Below, one piece after another: positions 1-10,327 of a stretch of DNA of 64,000 nt; within the stretch, counting starts at the first letter, position 1, and the number at the start of each line of letters is the position of its first letter. The notes beneath the pieces were generated by a model. The model searched no databases. It was not told where the DNA came from and saw nothing but the letters and a program-made list of their open reading frames with translations. The position numbers and the translations under genes are program-made. This stretch comes from Paraphoma chrysanthemicola (Eukaryota; Ascomycota; Dothideomycetes; Pleosporales; Phaeosphaeriaceae), in contig JAGMWG010000012.1 in NCBI GenBank assembly GCA_020744225.1, positions 248,001 to 312,000 on the forward strand, in the 5' to 3' direction.

Positions 1-397
1 ATCACTAGACATTAGAATGATGCTTGGGGAGAGTGTTCGACTGACGCCGCCCTTCGAGAGTCTGCCCCACCTGCACCTGCCACCATCACGACTTGGCCCC
101 AGCATGCTGCGCCTGTACTCAGCCTTCTGCCGCCAATTTAACTGCCTACATGTATTACATCTCAATGACTCGGATTCTTGACGAAACCGCAGCGTGCCTG
201 TCCATCTACTTCTCGGACGAGTTCTACTCATCATCCTCGTCAATTTCGCGCATCTATTGTACGTCTTGAGACGCGAAGAATGCGAGCGCCTGCTTCCCTG
301 CAGTCGCTAAAACACGCCCATTTTGTACTTACGTGGTACCTTGGATTCCACGAAGTCTCGAGAGGCCTTTCGCAGACTCTCTGTGCTATCGCCTCAT
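1..397. other. Left-edge region upstream of the first HET gene
   Basis: No gene can be supported here. Short open frames are present but overlap one another and lack recognisable domains. The segment probably holds the promoter and 5' leader of the HET gene that starts at 398. The frame of that gene stays open upstream to about 323 but has no ATG before 398. Confidence 0.5.
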
Positions 398-2278
398 ATG
401 TCAAGCCTCCAGTATCAGCCGCTCGGTGTTGACCAGATCCGCATACTTCGCCTATTGCCGGGATACAAAGAGGATGATCTTAAAGGCGAGCTATCCACCG
501 TGTCTATCGATGATACCGCTCAATGTTTCGATGCCCTCTCGTATATGTGGGGGGATCCCGCTCCCGCAGGCATGATAGAGCTTTCAGGTCTGCCGTTACC
601 CATTGCAAGCAATCTTGCCATCGCATTACGCCACCTCAGATACGTCGACAAGCCGCTCGTGATATGGATTGATGCAATTTGCATCAATCAAGAGGATCTG
701 GACGAGCGCTCACGGCAGGTACAATTAATGAGACAACTCTATCGTCGCGCTGACGTTGTTCGAATTTGGATCAATGAGCCCCTCGTCGACAGCCAATCTG
801 ATGCAGTGCGGGCTTTACAAAACTTCGACGGTGTATCGAAGACTGCTGATGACTTATGGTATGGACTTGGCCCAGATCCCAGCTTCTGGGACCCCGTTGC
901 ACCTTTATTTCGGAACAGATACTGGGGCCGCGCTTGGATTCAGCAGGAAGTCTTGAATGCCAAGCTTATATGTCTTCACTGTCATAATATTGTGATCTCT
1001 GGATCATCTATCGCAAAGTTCCAGGAGTCACTGTCGGATCGCATTTCAGCTGTCGACGGATCATCCGCTCCGTCTGATGTAACATGGGCCAAGCACTTAG
1101 CTCCTTTCACATACCATCTCTCGCCTGCTGCTCGAGAAATCGGGCTGGGAAATAATTTCTGGACATTGTTTGAGCTTCTATCTCTTCAGGCCCCCGATTT
1201 AGAGGTATCAAATCCTCGAGACCGTATATACGCGCTTATGCACTTGGCCGAGGACTACGAGGACGGTCAAATCGTCGTAGACTATTCGAAATCGCTTGTC
1301 AGCGTAGCAATCGATGCTGCGAGCTGTCATGTTCGATTGCACCACAATGTAATGTTCCTCATGAGCGCGAGGATAGTTCAACCGCACGAAGATCAAGTAA
1401 ACGACCTCACCCAACAGCAGCAAGCACCAACGTGGCTACCACCCGAGTGGTACGGAGCCGTATCTTCGGAGTATAGAATCTCTATCGGAAGATTTGATAG
1501 TACTACAACCTGTCGTCCTGACTCGATAAGCATATCATCTCGACGCCTTCATCTTCGCGGTTTCAGAATCGACTACGTAAGAAGATGCCTAAGCCGCGAT
1601 TTGAACACTCGGCAGGCGACACCTCGACAATTTGGCGACTCACTACTCGGCTACTATCTGCGCGTATACGCTGGTGTTGGCATGGAGAAGCTATCTACTG
1701 ATATTTTCAAGGTTCTGTTGTGGACTGATGATGATGCTGCCTTACGAAACTTTCGCAGGTTGCTCAAGAATGACTTCATGGGTGAGCAAGCAGGTCCATC
1801 TTCAACCGAAGTCGACTTAGACAACGAAGAAGAGCTTATCATAATCATGTACGAAGCGGTCATATCGAGTCTTGCACTACTATTCGACTTGGCACGAGAC
1901 AGCCGCACTGCAGATCAACACATACTGTCCCGTGGTCGCCCCAATGGAGACTTGGTCCGAGGTGTCGATCTTGTCACTAGAGTGGCAATATATCAGGTCG
2001 TGGAAGAGCTTCGTGACCGTTTGATTATCATGACTGAAGATAAGCTACTCGCTAAAGTGCCAAGTTGTGCGATACAAGAGGGTGATGAGGTATGGATTGT
2101 TTTGGGCTGCCCGCTTCCAATTGTCGTTCGTGCTCAGCCGAACGGAACGTATGTTCACATTTGTGCCGCCCAGATGCCAAGCATACAAGACGACGAATTG
2201 GTCGAAGGCCTATCGAGCGACATACAACCAGGCGATCGCGTGGGGAAATGGCTTGTTGAAGATATTGAGCTAGAGTAA
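398..2278 (+). CDS. HET-domain (heterokaryon incompatibility) protein, HET-1
   Basis: Single-exon gene of 626 codons plus stop. The HET domain occupies roughly residues 40-200 and carries the family landmarks: DALSYMWGDP at about 46-55, WIDAICINQED at about 90-100 followed by an ERxxQVxxM helix, and RAWIQQEVLNA near 178. HET domains are known from fungal vegetative incompatibility and NLR-like death pathways; this protein has no NACHT, ANK or WD repeats, so its trigger is unknown. The remaining 400 residues are the long, conserved C-terminal half seen in 'HET-6 type' proteins and end in a GDRVGKWLVEDIELE tail. I chose ATG 398 because the upstream in-frame 'start' at 323 is TTG. It is a clear paralog of the gene at 10328-12196, which has a near-identical layout and tail. 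Confidence 0.9.
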   Translation: MSSLQYQPLGVDQIRILRLLPGYKEDDLKGELSTVSIDDTAQCFDALSYMWGDPAPAGMIELSGLPLPIASNLAIALRHLRYVDKPLVIWIDAICINQEDLDERSRQVQLMRQLYRRADVVRIWINEPLVDSQSDAVRALQNFDGVSKTADDLWYGLGPDPSFWDPVAPLFRNRYWGRAWIQQEVLNAKLICLHCHNIVISGSSIAKFQESLSDRISAVDGSSAPSDVTWAKHLAPFTYHLSPAAREIGLGNNFWTLFELLSLQAPDLEVSNPRDRIYALMHLAEDYEDGQIVVDYSKSLVSVAIDAASCHVRLHHNVMFLMSARIVQPHEDQVNDLTQQQQAPTWLPPEWYGAVSSEYRISIGRFDSTTTCRPDSISISSRRLHLRGFRIDYVRRCLSRDLNTRQATPRQFGDSLLGYYLRVYAGVGMEKLSTDIFKVLLWTDDDAALRNFRRLLKNDFMGEQAGPSSTEVDLDNEEELIIIMYEAVISSLALLFDLARDSRTADQHILSRGRPNGDLVRGVDLVTRVAIYQVVEELRDRLIIMTEDKLLAKVPSCAIQEGDEVWIVLGCPLPIVVRAQPNGTYVHICAAQMPSIQDDELVEGLSSDIQPGDRVGKWLVEDIELE

Positions 2279-2381
2279 AGCATCGGAAGGGCGAGTGAGT
2301 GGTAGACCGAGGAGTTTCCATCACGTTGTAGAAGAAGAAACGGCGCACGAAGAAGATTTGAAGCCGTTAGATTGGACAGAC

Positions 2382-5142
2382 TCAATCTATCCCCGCCGGC
2401 GGTCGAGCCTGAATCTCCTTTTCAGTAGGTCCTTCATCAAAACTTCGACCACCACCATTATCTTCACCATTTACATCACGGCCAATACTACCGTCAACAC
2501 CAACGTCAGCACCACTACAATTACCTCTTTCATCGCGATCTTCGATCTCCCTCATCACCCTTAGCTCTCTCCTATCACACGCCACTTCCTTCCGTCGTTC
2601 CAACCTGACAAGACTCTCACACAATCGCTCCATAAGCCACTCACTCTCCGTCATGCCCGACATCATCGGACTATCATCGCCAATCCAATCCCAATTCACC
2701 AGCCCCTCTTCGTTCTCATTCTCATCCTCTATACTTGTACCCAGATCGCGATCCAATCGCTCCGGGGTCGTTAAGCGAATAAGCCGGGTGAACTCGACCC
2801 ATTCTTCATAAGTGTAGCGTTTCGGTGTAGTAAGTCGGAAATCAAGACTGACTTTCTTGATGCTCAGCGCCAATCGTCTCGAAAGTGATGCGTGTGTTGG
2901 GACTTTCACAATATCTTGTGCGAGCTCGGGGATCGTGGGATGCTCGGCAAGTTCTAGGTCAACGTCGTGATCCGGATCAGGAGGATTTTCGGGATCAGTG
3001 GAACTAGCTGCGTTTGCGGCGCTGTTGGGGGTATTGGGGTCCATGGTGTCAAAACCTCGTCGTAAGCGCTTTTTGGCGTGACGCGAGTCGATGCGGCGCT
3101 GGAGCCAGTTGAGTAGCCAGGGATGCTTTTCGAGGAAGGCGCGCCAGATGCCTGGGTGAGAATTAGCCATTGAGATGTGGAGTTGCTTAGATGGCCGTGC
3201 ACTTCACAAGGTGCGAAGCGTCCCAAGAGTGCGTTTTGCTTACCTTCCTTGGGCAAGACCGTGAAGTCCGCTAGTTCATCACTCCACTTCTTAAACTTAT
3301 CCACCACCGTGTCACCCAAGTCTGACACCAGTATTGTCATTGTAGGCACAGCGATCAAGCTCCATATAACAAAGAAGCACCGTCCAGCATTCGACTTGGG
3401 CGCAAGATCACCATACCCAATCGTCAACAAGCTGATGTAACAAAAGTAGAGCGCTTGAAAATACGACATGGCTTGCGTGTCCTTTTCCGCTTGCCAGAAC
3501 ACCACGGCACCGACACACCAGAGTATCGAGAAAGTAGTGACGGACCAGAACAACGCCATCCATTTCTTGAATTTCCTGGTGTCGGCTTGGATTTGACGCA
3601 TGGCGTCGAAGCGATCTTTCTCTTTCATGAGTACGAGTTGTGGTTCCTTGTTTGTCTTCAAAGCATCAGGGACGATATTTCGCGAAATTGTGGCGGCACG
3701 GCGCACGGTGTTGCCCATTGCTGTGCGCAGTGGTCTCGGGTTTGCAGGTGTGCTGATACGCGGGAATCCGATAGATCGCTTGCGAATGAGTCGACGCTCG
3801 CTGGGTTCGAGGTGTCGGAGGTCAAATGATGATGTTACGGTTCGTTTGAGAGTCTTTTCGCGAAGACGATTGACGTGCTTTGTGATGACCTTGTCTTCGC
3901 CAATTTCGCGAACGAATTTGTAGAGCGAGGACACGATCAAAGCTAATGTGATGATACCGCCGACAGAGTAGGGAAAGACGATTCCACGAGCAACATCCGT
4001 GGTAGGTACAAGATCGCCGAAACCTACAGTGAGGATGGTCACATCGCAGAAATACAGCGCGTCTGGAAAGCCCCAGCCATCTTCGCCTGCGTCATTTTCG
4101 AGCTTCATGAATACGGCGGCTCCTCCTCCAAGCCAGACGAAGAATGCCATGGTCTGGAGGATTAGCGTGCGTTGACTGTCGCTGAGGTCGAAGCTTTCGG
4201 GATAGTGGCCCAAGAAGTGGCCGAGCATGTTGACCATGAGGAGCATAGAACAGATTGTGTAAAATAGTGCTGCAGCAATCGCGTACCAGAATCCCTGTGT
4301 ATCTGAAAAGATCTTCAGCAATTGTTTTTATATTTTCGCGGTACAGACTGCGGATTAGCACAATCCAGAGGAGTACGTACTGAGCAGGGTTAGCCTGAGA
4401 ACAGAGCCTTCGGGGGACATCTTTACTTACCAGCCTTCATTGGGACGATCTGGCGGGGTATAAATGTTCATACACGCCGTGATGCCGATCAAGAATCCAG
4501 AAGAAAGATACCAGAGGATGATGGTGACCGGAAGTGCGACGATATACCGAATTCGTCGTGTAAAGTTAAGTAGTAGGAACAGGTTGCCAAGAAATCCACA
4601 GATCAAAGATGCGACGTTGATCCAATAGCACCTATTTGATATAAGACTCCATGTTCACTTCATGATTCACAAAAGACAGCATTGTGAAATCTACGAACTT
4701 ACCAGCGAGGATCGGTATACGGCACACCATCAAAATCCGCTACATAAACTCCGTCAATGTAGTTCGTCTGCCGCCAACTCGTCACCAGCGCAGCAATGCT
4801 CGAAACATTAGCCAGCGGTCCTAGTGTAGCTGCTAAAAGCCTATCCAAACATCAGTCTAATTTTCATCTCTACGACCTTGAAACAGAACATGAGACCCAA
4901 CATCAAGGCACTTCTTCAGCGCAAGCAGCCTCATCGTTCCAGATATAGTAAAGAACTCACGGTATCCCCGTACTCGCAAACCACCAATCACTCTCCTCCC
5001 CATCCTTCCACTTCTTAAACACATTCCACCACCTCTTCTCCGCCTGAAAGCTCGCCGCAAGCCTACTTTTCTTCTTCTTCAGCGCCGTTTGGTCCGTCGC
5101 CGGTTTCTCCGGTTCTAGTCGAGGCTCGTCCGGATGCGGCAT
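2382..5142 (-). CDS. tok1: TOK-type outward-rectifying two-pore potassium channel
   Basis: Six exons on the minus strand (5142-4961, 4840-4703, 4631-4431, 4394-4381, 4302-3244, 3151-2382) join to 2364 nt, 787 residues. Two pore loops with selectivity filters TVGFGD (about 270-275) and TIGYGD (about 472-477) sit in a protein with multiple hydrophobic helices, four before the first pore pair. This is the 8-TM/2-P layout of fungal TOK1, a plasma-membrane K+ channel that opens for outward current. The start ATG at 5142 gives a short charged N-terminus; the frame is open further up but only with a GTG. Exon 4 is a 14-nt microexon that restores phase between the donor at 4430 and the acceptor at 4303. 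The C-terminal tail is long, acidic and probably cytosolic. The last exon ends 103 bp from the stop of the convergent HET-1 gene. Confidence 0.9.
4381..4394 (-). other. 14-nt microexon of the TOK channel gene
   Basis: Flanked by an acceptor (CTCAG, RC of 4395-4399) and a strong GTACGT donor (RC of 4375-4380). Without it the flanking exons join in the wrong phase and meet a stop at once; with it the reading frame runs from the NEGW end of exon 3 into the TQGFWYA start of the next membrane segment. Confidence 0.75.
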
Positions 5143-5702
5143 TATCAACGCTGGCTGAAGGTGAATAGCATCGTCGGGACGCAGATGCGCGAGCACGAAA
5201 TCACTCAGTAGGTTGAACAGAGCGTGAGAGAACACAAGAGCACGTCTACAAGTTCAGCGACGAAGTGTCTTTGATCGCGCCTCCGGGACGGGTAGATAAT
5301 GATGAGAAAGCAACGCTAGTGCCAAATAGTTATAGTGTAATGTCGGTCGCAGGCGTAGCGTTTCGCGGGACGACGATGTGGAAACCCGTCCAGCGGAATC
5401 GAATGGATGGCGCTGATACGCATGTTGACGCGTGCGTGATGCGTCCAGCTGGGTGCATGGTCTGACGACTGGGGACTGGGGATGTGGGTCCGCGTGATGC
5501 TAGCGCCGATCTCATGAGCTTGTTTTGCATGTGCGCTGAGCTTGATTGCAGCTGAATGTTCGGACATTAAATAAGTGTGAATTGGGTGGCTTATTAGCCA
5601 GCCAGTTTCGCGATAATGTTTTGACGAAGAATCTTGTTGTAATGCTGTCGCTCAATCCTGCATTTTATTTTTCATTATGTACAGAATATATAGGCATGTC
5701 CG
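5143..5702. other. Intergenic: TOK promoter and ETFA 3' region
   Basis: No gene is supported. The segment must hold the TOK promoter/leader and the 3' UTR of ETFA, both on the minus strand. No regulatory motif is distinctive enough to name. Confidence 0.4.
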
Positions 5703-6854
5703 CTATTGCGACTTCAGCTTCTCAGTGAGCTCTGGGACCTTCTCAAACAAATCGCCTACTAAGCCGACGTCTGCAACTTGGAAGATAGGTGCCTCGGGAT
5801 CCTTGTTGATGGCTGCGATGACCTTGCTGTCCTTCATACCCGCCAAATGTTGGATTGCGCCAGATATACCGGCGCACAGATATAGTTGCGGCGCAACGTT
5901 CTTTCCAGTCTGACCGACTTGCAGACTGTTGTCGGCAAATCCGCTATCAACCGCAGCTCTTGATGCGCCAATAGCGGCACCCAGGGCGTCCGCTAGTGGT
6001 GGCATCAGCTTGTCGAAGTCCTCCTTGGACTTCAGACCTCGGCCTCCCGACACGACTTTGTCCGCTGAGCCGAGGTCAGGACGGTCTGATTTCTGGAGAT
6101 CTTCTGAGATCCACTCCGTCGGGCTTTCTGTCTTGGGGTCAACGCCCTCTTCTAATGTGGCCGAGCCTCCCTCTGTTTCTGGCGCTGGGAACGCAGTGCC
6201 GCGAACTGTGACGACCTTGACTTTATCGCTCGATTGGACGGTCAGGATCGCGTTGCCGGCATAGATAGGGCGCACGAAAGCTATGTGATGTCAGCAATTG
6301 TCGATGATTGCCACTTTTGCCCCACTTACTATCCTCACTCTCAATGGCCGTGATGTCTGAGATCTGCTGGCTGTCTAGGAGTGCCGACACGCGCGGCATG
6401 AGGTTCTTCCCGAAAGCCGAATGTCCTGCAATGACGTGTGTGTATCCACCCTTCTTGATGTTCTCGACGAGGAGTGGCGCGAAGTTCTCGGGCAGGCCCT
6501 AAAGTGGTCTGTTAGGCGGCAGACTCAATGTCTTGTGACCAGAATACTGACTTTATCGTATGCTCCATTCTCCACGTATATGACCTTCTCGATTCCCTTT
6601 GCCTTTCCAATCTCTTCTGCGACCGACTTGACCCCACTTCCGGCAACAAATGCTGTTATTGAGCCACCGAGCTTTGTTCCTGCAGTGACCGCTGCTAGTG
6701 ACGCTGGCTGGAACTTTCCATCCTTCTGCTCTAGTACGGCGAGTGTGGAGGCTAAACGTGCGAATGCGGAATATTGTGGTACGGCAATGGGTTGGGAACG
6801 TCGAAGCTGTGTCCGCGCAGCTCGGAGGACTGAACTCCTTGCAGTAGGTAGCAT
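5703..6854 (-). CDS. ETFA: Electron transfer flavoprotein alpha subunit, mitochondrial
   Basis: Three exons (6854-6552, 6498-6330, 6280-5703) give 1050 nt, 349 residues, the usual family length. The Arg-rich, Ser-rich N-terminus is a typical mitochondrial presequence. The C-terminal FAD-binding domain is unmistakable: LCAGISGAIQHLAGMKDS, then INKDPEAPIFQVADVGLVGD, the ETF-alpha signature. ETF takes electrons from acyl-CoA and other matrix dehydrogenases and passes them to ETF-ubiquinone oxidoreductase, so the gene belongs to beta-oxidation and amino-acid catabolism. The first intron uses a GTCAGT donor, slightly unusual; the second uses GTAAGT. It is divergent from the Swi3-like gene, sharing the 6855-7293 promoter interval. 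Confidence 0.95.
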
Positions 6855-7293
6855 GATGGGCCAAAAACCTTATACGGAAATGGGAAAGCAAGAAGGAATT
6901 ATGAGTGTATAAGTGAGGGCAGAATGAAGTGCAATTCGCGGGCCACCAGCGCGGAGCACGATGACCTCGGTATGGACAGGGCAAGGTTAGTTATCCGGCG
7001 CTAGCCTTGCATGCATTCGGAGCAGGCTAGACGATCACGTGCCGTGCACGCTCCGTAACTTTCGCTCAGGGTTGGCGTTGGAGAGCATCGCGAACTTCAG
7101 ACGCGACAACCACCCATCGCATCTCCGACGACCCCACACTCATTTGCGCGCTGCATCACGCCCTTCACCCCGCGCGCAATCACTGAGATCGCGTAACTGC
7201 AGAAATAGTCGCGCCTCGTGGAAGCCATTGCTTTGCGCATCTCTCTTTCCAGCCCCCGACATACCGCAAGCGTTCCTGAGCACTTTGGAAGCT
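6855..7293. other. Divergent promoter between ETFA and the Swi3-like gene
   Basis: A 439-bp interval between two start codons on opposite strands. It contains no ATG-started gene of its own; the frame open from 7039 starts with GTG. It probably holds both promoters and 5' leaders. Confidence 0.45.
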
Positions 7294-9698
7294 ATGGCGG
7301 ACGACGCAACGGCAAGCGCGACTGCGCAAGATCCCTCACTCGCTGGAGAAGGTGCTACAGACACCAGCGCTCTTGATCAAGGTACGTGAGCCAACGCGCA
7401 CATCCTCCACTATCCTCATTGGCTTGGCGCATTCTGTGAAGCATGAGCGTGGAAGACTCCGACGGCGACGATGTCGCGACGCCGCCTACCCCAGACTTCA
7501 TCAAAGAAATGCTTGGATCCGAGGGAATACCACGAATCCCTATTGACACCCTACCAGACATGCTTGAGGATTCAGTCATCAAGGAGTCCTCCCGCGAAGC
7601 CTCCGCAACGACACCAGCGCCTGTGTCGGACAATCCCCTCGATGCACCAGATGGTCCGCGCCCAGATGCCGAGGATGCCGACGGCCAGGATGACGAAGAG
7701 ATGGGCGGTGTCGACGACACCAAGAAGGAGAAGGATACTGATGGCGCTGAGGTTGTGGACGCCGAAGCGCAAGCAAAGGCCGAGCTACAATCGGCTGCGC
7801 GTTCGCATTTCGTTACGCAAACCTACGCGACCATCATCCCAAGCTACGCGACGTGGTTCGATATGCGATACGTCGATTACCGCGAGCGTAAAGCTTTGCC
7901 CGAGTTCTTCAACAACCGCAACCGTAGCAAGACGCCTGCTGTGTATCGAGACTACCGCGATTTCATGATCAATACCTACCGACTGAATCCCTCCGAGTAT
8001 CTGACTGTCACTGCGTGCCGAAGGAATCTGGCTGGCGATGTCTGCGCTATCATGCGCGTGCATGCCTTCCTTGAGCAGTGGGGCCTGATCAACTATCAGG
8101 TATGTCATTCGAGCTTTGATAGCCACATGGCGACTAATCAACCCTAGGTCGATCCGCAAGAACGCCCCTCCAACATTGGACCTCCATTCACCGGCCACTT
8201 CCGCGTCACCGTTGACACCCCACGAGGACTGCAACCCTTCCAGCCAGGGCCCGGCTCGAAGGTCACTGACGGAAAGCAACATGCTGGCACTGATCGAGCC
8301 GCAAGCCAGCAACCAACAGCCAAAAGCGAGACGAAATCTCTGGCCGGACGCAACATATACGAAGCCAACGGTAAAGAGGCATCAGCGGAGCCCAAGCCTG
8401 CCAACGGCGAGACTATCGCAAACGGTAGCTCGGCCGACGTCAAAGATCTCGAGGCCGCTGCAAAGGAGCCTCTCAAGGTCATCAACTGCTTCAGCTGTGG
8501 TGTTGAATGCACGCGCGTACACTTCCACGAGACGAAGCCTGCCGAACAACCTGGGCAGACAAAGAGTGCCGGGGGGCTGAAGCGCGACCTTTGCCCTAGA
8601 TGTTTCGTCGAGGGAAACTTCCCATCCGGCACATCTTCCGCAGACTTCGCCAAAATCTCCAACCCAGAGTACTCCGCTGTCGCGGATGCCGAGGAGAAAT
8701 GGACAGAGGAGGAGGTTCTCTTGTTGTTGGAGGGCCTGGAAGAGTTCGATGATGACTGGAATCGCGTGGCGGATCACGTCTCAACGAAGACACGCGAGCA
8801 ATGCGTGATGAAATTCCTCCAGCTCGAGATTGAGGACAAGTACATTGAGGCAGATCTGCCACCAGCAGAGTCTGCTGCCCCATCAAGGAAATTCCTGCGG
8901 GACCTCGAATACTTGAGCGAAGGTCGCGTGCCTATCCATCATGCCGATAATCCTATCCTTAGTGTCGTCAGCTTCCTTGCTGGCCTCGCACCCGCAAATG
9001 TGACTGAAGCAGCCGTAGCTTCTGGCCGTAGCGTTACAGAAATGAGGCGCATCCTTCAGGAGAAGATCAACAAGGCGCCAACCGCTCCCTCGGAGAAAGG
9101 AAAGGAGAAGGAAGGTGACTCAGCAACCGCAACAAGCGAAGTCAAGCCAGAATCTGGTGATGCAATGGACGTGGATGCAGCGGAAGACTCCACGGCCCTG
9201 GCCACGAAAGATGCGACCGCCACCTCCGACTCAAATCCTCTGGCGACCCTTCCGTTCGCTCTATCCGCTGCCCGCTCCTCTGCATTGGCATCGCATGAAG
9301 AACGTCACATCACCCGTCTTGTTTCTGGCACAGTGAATCTGCAATTGCAAAAGTTGCAACTCAAATTGGCTCACTTCAACGACTTTGAGAAGCTGTTGTC
9401 CGCTGAACGAAGAGACCTCCAACGTCGCCGTCAGCAATTGTTCATGGACCGCCTGAACTTCCAAAGGCGAGTGCGTGCGCTAGAAGAGGCGACCAAGAAG
9501 ATCACAAGCAACATGGGTGGTCAGGGTCTGCCGGGCAGTTTGAGCCCAGAGGAGGCTGTCGAGAAGCTGACAGAGGCTATGAAGATGTTTGGTGTCGGCA
9601 AGGGTGACGACAGCATGGGCGTCAAGCAGGACAGCGTGGATGGAGGCGTTCAGCCCGTTGCCGAGGGCGCTGAAGGATACTCGAAGCTGGAAATCTAA
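7294..9698 (+). CDS. SWI/SNF-RSC chromatin remodelling subunit, Swi3/Rsc8 (SMARCC) family
   Basis: Exons 7294-7385, about 7442-8099 and 8148-9698 give 2301 nt, 766 residues. Domains in order: an acidic, disordered N-terminus; a SWIRM domain (about 155-265, with IIPSYATWFD, RNRSKTPAVY and HAFLEQWGLINYQ) split by the second intron in phase 0; a CxxC...CxxC zinc-binding stretch (CFSCGVEC ... LCPRC, about 365-400); a SANT domain (KWTEEEVLLLLEGLEEF, about 434-485); and a C-terminal helical region (about 634-700) for dimerisation. The order is that of yeast Swi3/Rsc8 and human BAF155/170, structural cores of nucleosome remodelling complexes in the nucleus. The first intron is less certain: the donor GTGAGC at 7386 fits phase, and acceptors ending at 7441 or 7447 both keep frame, differing by two residues. 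Swi3 and Rsc8 cannot be told apart from this sequence alone. Confidence 0.92.
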
Positions 9699-10327
9699 AA
9701 TCTTGCTTCATGCGGAGCTGGAGCTGTGGCGTCTTCGGAGGCTGGATGAGGATTGCATGTTCACGTCCGACATCAGTCGACCAGATTTAGGTGTTCTGGC
9801 GTTTCTCGACACGGTCACACCCTGAGTTTCTTTGGAACCTGGCTAGAGGTCCTTTGGTATGCTTGGGACGTAGTGTAACATACTTTCATACACTTTAACT
9901 TTGCTCATCGCTTGGTATCTCGTTATACTCTGTCTTACTCAACACTCACAGCCACTCAAATTGCGGTTCTGAACACTGCCGCGCGCCTGCACAGCCTACC
10001 CTCACCTTGAAGCACCAATCAGGCTTAGTGTGTAGCTAGCGTCTTGGCGCCAGCTGGCTTGCTCTCGCGCCTTCCTCGCACTGCTGTCTGACTTCCTTCA
10101 CTCCACTACAGGCATCAACTCGAACATTCAACGAGGGTCGATGAGGCAGTGGGTATAGCGCGCTATTGTCCTACAAGAAAGAGATGGTCGCTCACACTCT
10201 GTTTTGATGGTAGCATAGGCTCAGCCTTGTCGTATCAGCCTTCAGACTCAGCTCAGCCTTACAACATATACGCACCTCTTTCATCTCGTTCTATTGTACA
10301 ACTTGACTCCGTCTCTGAGCTCTTACA
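9699..10327. other. Intergenic: 3' end of the Swi3-like gene and HET-2 promoter
   Basis: No gene supported. The second half (10150-10327) precedes the HET-2 ATG and is probably its promoter and leader. Confidence 0.4.
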
